Source of the DNA: Bacteroidales bacterium UBA6397
GTDB taxonomy: Bacteria > Bacteroidota > Bacteroidia > Bacteroidales > UBA932
Direction of reading: 5' to 3'
Length of the DNA: 64,000 nt
NCBI GenBank assembly: GCA_002439875.1
Contig: DJQB01000003.1
Coordinates: 34,496 to 98,495 of the forward strand
Each line of letters opens with the position of its first letter. Within the stretch, counting starts at the first letter, position 1. Below are positions 59,174 through 64,000 of the stretch, piece after piece. The notes below the pieces were generated by a model that saw only the letters and a list, made by a program, of their open reading frames with translations, was not told the DNA's origin and did not search any database. The translations under genes were made by a program, and so were the position numbers.

Positions 59174-60673
59174 CTAGAAGAGAAACTCCAACTTCTCTGG
59201 CAGACGGGTATAATCATCGATCCGGATATAGTCCATCCCGCCTAGACGGATCTGGCTGTCGTTGCCGCCATCCAGGAAATCATCTCCCACAAAAAGAATC
59301 TGGTCGATCGTGTAGCCTTTCTCGGCCGCATAGAGCATCACAGCATCGAACTTGTTATACCGCTTAGGAGTGATGTCGAAAGAGGTCGTGCCACCGATGA
59401 ACACGGAATAATCCTTGAATATGTCCTTGACCTCCGGGAACATGGCACGTCTGCGGATCTTATCAGGATCAAAAGACAATTTGTCCTCCTTGTCAGCCTT
59501 TGTGCCCAGAAGACCGAAAGTCACCATGCCGGACTCATGGAACTCAAGAGGATCTCCCTTGTAGTCTGTATAGCCGTATTTCTTTCTGAGATAATCGCAG
59601 TTCTTCTGGAAGAACTTCCTGTCAATATGAGCCTTTTCCTCCCTGACAATCTTGAACTTACCGTCCACCATACGGCTCTCCTCCATACCATAGTTGCCAA
59701 GAATCGTGATTGGATATTCTCCCATCTGTTTGTAGATCCTCGCACAGTTTCCACCTCCTGCCATTATTATCTCGTAACGCTTCGCAAGTGTGTCAAGAAC
59801 CGCCCTGTTGGCTGCGGTCAAGGGGGTTTTATGCTGTGTAAGGGTGCCGTCCAAGTCAAAGCAGATCAGTTTCTTCTCCTGCTTCCATTTCAGTTCGCGG
59901 ATCGAGTCCATCAAGCGTTTCATTCCCTGCGGCTGGTCGGTGGAGACGTAGGTGACACCGTGCCTCATCGCGAAATCGGCGAGGTCATAGCTGTTCACCG
60001 GCCAGAGAACCGTCTGAAGACCTGCGGCATAGACATCATCCAGATAATGGGCAGCGTTCATCACCACATTATAATTATAAGACACCCCAGCATAGCCCCT
60101 GTCCTTGAGTTCCTTAACAGAATATGTCTTCCTCGATGAGATCGGGATCACCTCCGCGCCATGATGAAGGCGAAGGACCTCGTCACAGAGATGCTCACTG
60201 AAAGAGATGAAGCAAACCTGATCGTACATATTCATTTCATCGCAAAGGGCGATGACCTCCTCCGCCAGCTGAGTCTCCCTCGCCGGTGTCGGATGGGACT
60301 TGAGTTCAAGGAACAATTTCAGTGCGGAAGTTTTCTTCGCTTGCGTGAAATATTCCCTTAAGGATGGAATATGGTCGCCGTTCGGAAGGGTGCAACTCTT
60401 GACGGTTGCATAGTCCAGTTTCTGAATATCCTTGAATTTTGTTCCTGGAATCATCGGGCCATGCAGGATCACGAGAGAGTCGTCAGTGGTGAGATGCACG
60501 TCCAGCTCGACACCCTCAACGTCCAGTTTCTGAGCGCCGGCAAGACTGGTCATAGTGTTTTCAAAAGAGCCCGGATGGGCATAGAAGCCCCTGTGGGACA
60601 TGATTCTGGTCTGCGCCGGAAGCATCGCGACGCAAAGCAGTGTCAGTACTGCCGAAAGAACATACCTTTTCAT
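59174..60673 (-). CDS. Fusion of glycerophosphodiesterase-like and HAD phosphatase domains
   Basis: A 499-residue exported protein (signal peptide ending near LPAQT). Residues ~22-255 are a GDPD-type barrel (IMSHRGFYAHPGSFENTMTS, VEGVELDVHLTTDDSLVILH); the usual HD after the strand reads HG. Residues ~268-499 are a HAD domain related to phosphomannomutase-like HADs: ICFDLDGTLTQHKTPLTAAN, ILGNYGMEESRMVDG, FHESGMVTFGLLGTKADKED and ILFVGDDFLDGGNDSQI. The fusion could release and then dephosphorylate glycerol phosphate or similar; this is inference. A TAATTTTG box ends 4 nt before the ATG. Confidence 0.85.
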   Translation of the reverse strand: MKRYVLSAVLTLLCVAMLPAQTRIMSHRGFYAHPGSFENTMTSLAGAQKLDVEGVELDVHLTTDDSLVILHGPMIPGTKFKDIQKLDYATVKSCTLPNGDHIPSLREYFTQAKKTSALKLFLELKSHPTPARETQLAEEVIALCDEMNMYDQVCFISFSEHLCDEVLRLHHGAEVIPISSRKTYSVKELKDRGYAGVSYNYNVVMNAAHYLDDVYAAGLQTVLWPVNSYDLADFAMRHGVTYVSTDQPQGMKRLMDSIRELKWKQEKKLICFDLDGTLTQHKTPLTAANRAVLDTLAKRYEIIMAGGGNCARIYKQMGEYPITILGNYGMEESRMVDGKFKIVREEKAHIDRKFFQKNCDYLRKKYGYTDYKGDPLEFHESGMVTFGLLGTKADKEDKLSFDPDKIRRRAMFPEVKDIFKDYSVFIGGTTSFDITPKRYNKFDAVMLYAAEKGYTIDQILFVGDDFLDGGNDSQIRLGGMDYIRIDDYTRLPEKLEFLF

Positions 60674-60778
60674 AATCCAAAATTACATAAATTTTCGGCA
60701 TAAATTCATCGTACGATAAAGAAAATATGGGAAAACCTTGCCGAAACGCCCATAGGGGCTGCATTGTTGAAATCATTG

Positions 60779-60813
60779 TGGAAAATTTTGGAAAGAGGTG
60801 GAATAAAATGGAA
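60779..60813 (+). promoter_or_regulatory. Predicted MraZ operator
   Basis: TGGAA occurs four times at 60779, 60789, 60799 and 60809, an exact 10-bp period, just before the mraZ -7 box. MraZ of other bacteria binds TGGGN-type direct repeats with the same spacing, so this is most likely the autoregulatory site. Confidence 0.75.
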
Positions 60814-60822
60814 AAATATTCC

Positions 60823-60830
60823 TAACTTTG
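60823..60830 (+). promoter_or_regulatory. -7 promoter box (TAACTTTG) of the division cluster
   Basis: TAACTTTG lies 26 nt before the mraZ ATG. The MraZ boxes overlap the -33 region. Confidence 0.65.
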
Positions 60831-60856
60831 CCCTCAAGCGTGAAAGGCTGGAACTT

Positions 60857-61309
60857 ATGATCACATTCATCGGAGAATATTCAGGCAAGATCGACGACAA
60901 AGGGAGAGTGGTTTTCCCTTCGCCGTTCAAGTCGTTGATGCCGTCCGAGGGGGATCAGAGGTTTGTCATAAAGAAAGACATCTTCGAGGACTGCCTTGAG
61001 ATGTACACCTTCGAGGAGTGGGAGCGCCAGTCCGAGGAGGTCAAATCCAAGCTCAATTTCTTTAATCGAGCCCACGCCGCTTTCTGGAGGGAGTACATGC
61101 GCGACCGCGCGATCGTCGAACCAGACGCCAAACTCGGACGTATCTCCATTCCCAAGAAGCTTTTGGAATCAATTGGTGTAACGAAAGAGGTAGTCTTCTC
61201 GGGCAACGATTACAAGATCGAGATCTGGGCCAAGGAGAGGTTCGAGGCCAGCGGAATCTCAAACGAAGAATTCTTGAATATCGCCGGGCGGCTGTCTCAG
61301 GAGAGATAG
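60857..61309 (+). CDS. mraZ: Transcriptional regulator MraZ
   Basis: A 150-residue DNA-binding protein with two AbrB-like domains that represses the division/cell-wall cluster. The first repeat is FIGEYSGKIDDKGRVVFPSP and the second contains DAKLGRISIPKKLLESIGVT; both carry the family DxxGR-type turns. The start at 60857 matches the family N-terminus, and an in-frame reading from 60764 would run through the operator and promoter. It is followed 12 nt later by rsmH. Confidence 0.95.
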   Translation: MITFIGEYSGKIDDKGRVVFPSPFKSLMPSEGDQRFVIKKDIFEDCLEMYTFEEWERQSEEVKSKLNFFNRAHAAFWREYMRDRAIVEPDAKLGRISIPKKLLESIGVTKEVVFSGNDYKIEIWAKERFEASGISNEEFLNIAGRLSQER

Positions 61310-61321
61310 GAGGACCGGACG

Positions 61322-62281
61322 ATGTCAGAATACCACACACCAGTGATGCTTGACGAGAGCATATCCGCTCTTGTCACCGATCCGTCAGGGACTTACGCCG
61401 ATGTCACATTCGGGGGCGGTGGTCACACCGCCGAACTACTTTCACGCTTAAATGAAGACGGTCACGTCATCGCCTTCGATCGTGACAGCGACGCCATCAG
61501 CAACAGGATAGACGATCCACGCCTCACAATGGTGCGGGCGGATTTCCGGTTCATACACAATTTCGTGCTGAACGAAGCTCACGAGACCTCAGACGAGACA
61601 CTGAGAGAAAAACTCACAGGCGGTCTGGACGGAATCCTCGCCGACCTTGGGGTGTCATCCCACCAGTTCGACACGGCTGAGAGAGGTTTCTCCTTCCGCT
61701 ACGACGCCCCTTTAGACATGAGAATGAACCGAGAGGGCGGAAAGACGGCCGCCGATGTGGTCAATGAATATTCACTGGAAGACCTCGAAAGGATTCTGCG
61801 CGTCTATGGCGAGGTGGACAACGCCCGCAAGGTCGCCCGACTGATTGTCTCCGCAAGGGACAAGGGCGACATCGGCACCACCGGGGAACTCGACGAGGCC
61901 ATCAAGGCGGCGCTACCGAAATTCGCCGGACACAAATACCTTGCGAAAGTCTATCAGGCTCTAAGGATCGAGGTGAACCACGAGATGCGCTCTCTGGAGA
62001 AATTCCTTGAGGGAGCGGCAGACACCCTAAGACCGGGCGGCAGACTGGTGGTGATCACCTACCACTCCTTGGAGGACAGGATGGTGAAGAATTTCATCAA
62101 GACCGGAAGGGCTGACGGCAAGGAGGAAAAGGATGTGTTCGGGAATATTCACGCACCGCTTAAGGCCGTGAACCGCAAGCCGATCCTGCCGCAGGAAAGT
62201 GAAATTGCCTCCAACACGAGGGCAAGGAGCGCGAAGCTGAGGATCGCCGGGAAAATCGAAGATGGAGGGGACAGATCATGA
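61322..62281 (+). CDS. rsmH: 16S rRNA (cytosine-1402-N4)-methyltransferase
   Basis: A 319-residue SAM-dependent enzyme modifying C1402 of 16S rRNA. Features: YHTPVMLDESISALVTDPSG, the SAM loop DVTFGGGGHTAELLSRL, ILADLGVSSHQFDTAERGFS, FRYDAPLDMRMNREGGKTAA and the C-terminal VVITYHSLEDRMVKNFIK. It lies between mraZ and an FtsL-like gene as in most bacteria, and its last 4 nt overlap the next start (ATGA). Confidence 0.97.
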   Translation: MSEYHTPVMLDESISALVTDPSGTYADVTFGGGGHTAELLSRLNEDGHVIAFDRDSDAISNRIDDPRLTMVRADFRFIHNFVLNEAHETSDETLREKLTGGLDGILADLGVSSHQFDTAERGFSFRYDAPLDMRMNREGGKTAADVVNEYSLEDLERILRVYGEVDNARKVARLIVSARDKGDIGTTGELDEAIKAALPKFAGHKYLAKVYQALRIEVNHEMRSLEKFLEGAADTLRPGGRLVVITYHSLEDRMVKNFIKTGRADGKEEKDVFGNIHAPLKAVNRKPILPQESEIASNTRARSAKLRIAGKIEDGGDRS

Positions 62282-62634
62282 CGGAATTGAGGAAATGGAA
62301 ATTCTCCGACATCTGGTCGTGGATCAGGAACGCTGTTATGGCGACGCTCAAGGGAGAATTGCTGCTGAGACTCCATGTCAGCCGCTATTTCATCCACATC
62401 ATCTACACGTTCTTCCTCTTTTGGGTCAGCATCTGGCTGAGCCTCAGGATCGAGAAGACCTTGACAAGGGTGGAGGACAACCGGAAAACCCTTGCCGACA
62501 TGGAGATTTACCACGCTCAGAAGACCGTTGAGCTTGCGGGGCTTTCAAGGATGAGCAAGGTTCAGGCTATGCTGGAGGAATCAGGCTCGAAGTTGACGAT
62601 GCCTGACAAACCGGCTGACAGGTTAAACGAATAA
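62278..62634 (+). CDS. FtsL-like bitopic division protein
   Basis: A 118-residue protein with one transmembrane helix (~40-58, HIIYTFFLFWVSIWLSL) and a short periplasmic region with coiled-coil character (EDNRKTLADMEIYHAQKTVE). Position between rsmH and the penicillin-binding protein identifies it as the FtsL-type gene, although FtsL sequences are too variable for a motif-based call. It would link FtsI to the divisome. It overlaps both neighbours (ATGA before, TAATG after). Confidence 0.8.
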   Translation: MTELRKWKFSDIWSWIRNAVMATLKGELLLRLHVSRYFIHIIYTFFLFWVSIWLSLRIEKTLTRVEDNRKTLADMEIYHAQKTVELAGLSRMSKVQAMLEESGSKLTMPDKPADRLNE

Positions 62635-64000
62635 TGGCGATGGCGGCACCAAAACAGAACACGACAAAGAAAGAGCAGGACAGAATCGGTCTGATTCTGT
62701 ACTGCTTCTACATCTTTTTGATGTTCGTCGGTCTGGCCGTGTTCGGCAGGATGCTCTACATCATGTTCATCTGGGAACCAGACAAGGATCTGGTCAGATA
62801 CTTCGTCCCTCCAAGCACAAGAAGCGTCATCGAGCCCAAACGAGGTGCGATCATCGGCTGCGACGGAAAGTTGCTGGCCCTGTCTACTCCGATGTACGAT
62901 CTCTACATGGATTGCACCGTGCTACAAAAGGATTTCAAGAGCGAGAATGATCCACACAAGGCCGACAGCCTTGAGAACGACTGGCTGGGAAAGGCTCGGG
63001 AATTCACATCCGGGCTCTCCGAGGAGACGGGAATCAACGCCGATGAGTACTACAGGATGATCGTCAAGGGCAGGAATGAGAGGAAACGGTACATGAGACT
63101 TCTCACAAACCTCGACAGAGGAACCATTCAGCGTCTTGAAAAGCTCCCGCTGATGGAGGAAGGACAGTACAAAAGCGGAATCATCATAAGGAAAAGAGAC
63201 ACCCGCCAGTACCCTTACGGGATGTTGGCGAGGCGTACGATCGGCTATGTCAAGGACAACCGGAACCAGAAGGCGGACGAGAGAGGGCGCAGCCATATTG
63301 GCATCGAGGGCAAATATGACTATGTCCTTCACGGCAAGGAGGGAGAGATCTGGCTCAGACCTACGGACAACCGGGAGAAGATCCAGAACTACGACAGCAC
63401 CTATGTGAAGCCGGAAGACGGACTGGATGTCCGGACAACGTTGGACATAACCCTCCAGGACATTGTCGACAAGGCTCTCCGCAGACAGATCCAGGACAAC
63501 ATGTCCATCGACATGGGATGCGCTGTGATCATGGATGTCAAGACAGGCGCGATCAGAGCCATGGTCAACCTTACGAGGGACTCCACGGACATGAGCCTCA
63601 ACGAGACCTACAACATGGCCATCGGACTCGCCTCCGAGCCTGGCTCTGTGTTCAAGACCACGACATTGATGACCGCCCTTGAGGACGGGGTGATCAAATC
63701 CCTTGACGACAGGATCCCGACCAACAACGGGGTGATACCCGGCTACAAGCCGGACACTCATGTCAAGGGAATGAAGGACATCTCGATCCTGCGCGGATTT
63801 GAGATCTCGTCGAACTATGTGTTCCGCTACCTGGCCGTCAATAACTACTCCAACGATCCGAAGAAGTTTCTTGACAAGCTTTACCTTTATAAGATGGGGC
63901 AGGCGTTCGACTTTGACCTGGACGGACTCACCGAGCCTGAGCTTCCTTCCCCGGATTCACCGAAATGGAGCGCGACCGACCTCGGCTCAGTCAGCATCGG
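62634..64000 (+). CDS. ftsI: Division penicillin-binding protein (transpeptidase), 3' end beyond window
   Basis: The first ~455 residues of a class B penicillin-binding protein. A short cytosolic tail and one helix (~20-43, IGLILYCFYIFLMFVGLAVF) precede the dimerisation domain (PKRGAIIGCDGKLLALSTPM). The transpeptidase domain starts near residue 250 and has the SxxK motif in EPGSVFKTTT and SxN in EISSNYVF. The KTG motif would lie beyond the right edge. Its place after rsmH and ftsL supports FtsI. The start shares bases with the previous stop (TAATG). Confidence 0.92.
   Translation, partial: MAMAAPKQNTTKKEQDRIGLILYCFYIFLMFVGLAVFGRMLYIMFIWEPDKDLVRYFVPPSTRSVIEPKRGAIIGCDGKLLALSTPMYDLYMDCTVLQKDFKSENDPHKADSLENDWLGKAREFTSGLSEETGINADEYYRMIVKGRNERKRYMRLLTNLDRGTIQRLEKLPLMEEGQYKSGIIIRKRDTRQYPYGMLARRTIGYVKDNRNQKADERGRSHIGIEGKYDYVLHGKEGEIWLRPTDNREKIQNYDSTYVKPEDGLDVRTTLDITLQDIVDKALRRQIQDNMSIDMGCAVIMDVKTGAIRAMVNLTRDSTDMSLNETYNMAIGLASEPGSVFKTTTLMTALEDGVIKSLDDRIPTNNGVIPGYKPDTHVKGMKDISILRGFEISSNYVFRYLAVNNYSNDPKKFLDKLYLYKMGQAFDFDLDGLTEPELPSPDSPKWSATDLGSVSI

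Noticed and set aside
60764..60856. N-terminal extension of MraZ
   Set aside because: The extension would translate the operator boxes and the promoter. The family starts at MITFIGEYSGKID.
1..64000. tRNA or rRNA genes
   Set aside because: I looked through all gene-free stretches for T-arm-like GTTCGA/GTTCAA with paired acceptor stems and for rRNA-like blocks and found none convincing. A covariance search would be decisive.

Overview
The window is a contiguous piece of a Bacteroidales-type chromosome (phylum Bacteroidota, probably a gut lineage; GC roughly 53% in core genes by eye). The evidence is the gene content: type III glutamine synthetase, a FabK enoyl reductase in the fab cluster, DUF4271/DUF4293/DUF2723 proteins, split transketolase, DUF6562/DUF3575 surface-fibre genes. 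Many promoters also match the Bacteroidota sigma-ABfr consensus (TTTG, about 19-21 nt, then TAnnTTTG). I saw no rRNA, tRNA or CRISPR array.

Layout. 1-3.1 kb: 3' part of pgk (cut by the window edge), an rRNA-type methyltransferase and two small envelope proteins. 3.3-9.4 kb: a DUF2723 glycosyltransferase-like membrane protein, divergent from SUI1/YciH, DUF4271, hemD, rnpA and yidD, then DUF4293. 9.5-16.9 kb: nucleoside phosphorylase, membrane LytTR regulator, a fatty-acid operon (fabH-fabK-fabF-fabZ-rluA) and a membrane AraC regulator. 17-25 kb: YitT, leuS, a peptidase-like/TonB-C protein, a SPOR lipoprotein, a carboxyltransferase and a uracil-DNA-glycosylase-family protein. 25.7-33.3 kb: ankyrin protein, lipoate ligase, hydrolase, HAD phosphatase, OPA antiporter and two ATPase/DUF4143 genes (one truncated). 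33.7-40.3 kb: a 2-oxoacid dehydrogenase operon (E2, E3, fused E1, dehydrogenase). 40.5-49.5 kb: split transketolase, radC, upp, rpoN, SPOR protein, lipoprotein, miaB, cls. 49.6-51.8 kb: an AT-rich accessory patch with a DUF3791-DUF3990-DUF3791-like module and about 1.2 kb of repeat-rich non-coding DNA. 51.8-56.4 kb: a surface-fibre operon, an inverted-repeat-bounded promoter and a tyrosine recombinase. 56.5-60.7 kb: glnN with an upstream leader, then a GDPD-HAD fusion. 60.8-64 kb: start of the division/cell-wall cluster (mraZ, rsmH, ftsL-like, ftsI).

Three regulatory systems stand out. (1) Upstream of glnN there is a promoter, a 35-codon ORF with seven CAG (Gln) codons in a 14-codon stretch, and a terminator whose 5' arm can instead pair with the last codons of the ORF. 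This is the logic of a translation-coupled attenuator sensing glutamine. (2) A promoter pointing at the fibre operon lies between 20-bp inverted repeats (19/20 match) right beside a tyrosine recombinase, so the operon is probably phase-variable and drawn in the ON orientation. (3) Four TGGAA boxes at an exact 10-bp period precede the mraZ promoter, as expected of a MraZ operator.

The window also carries repeat families worth following: a self-complementary ~25-bp repeat (core TTCGACAAGCTC) that sits in frame inside two genes; two long hairpins sharing the loop GTAACGTG; and a strong excess of the hexamer GAATAT in every reading frame.
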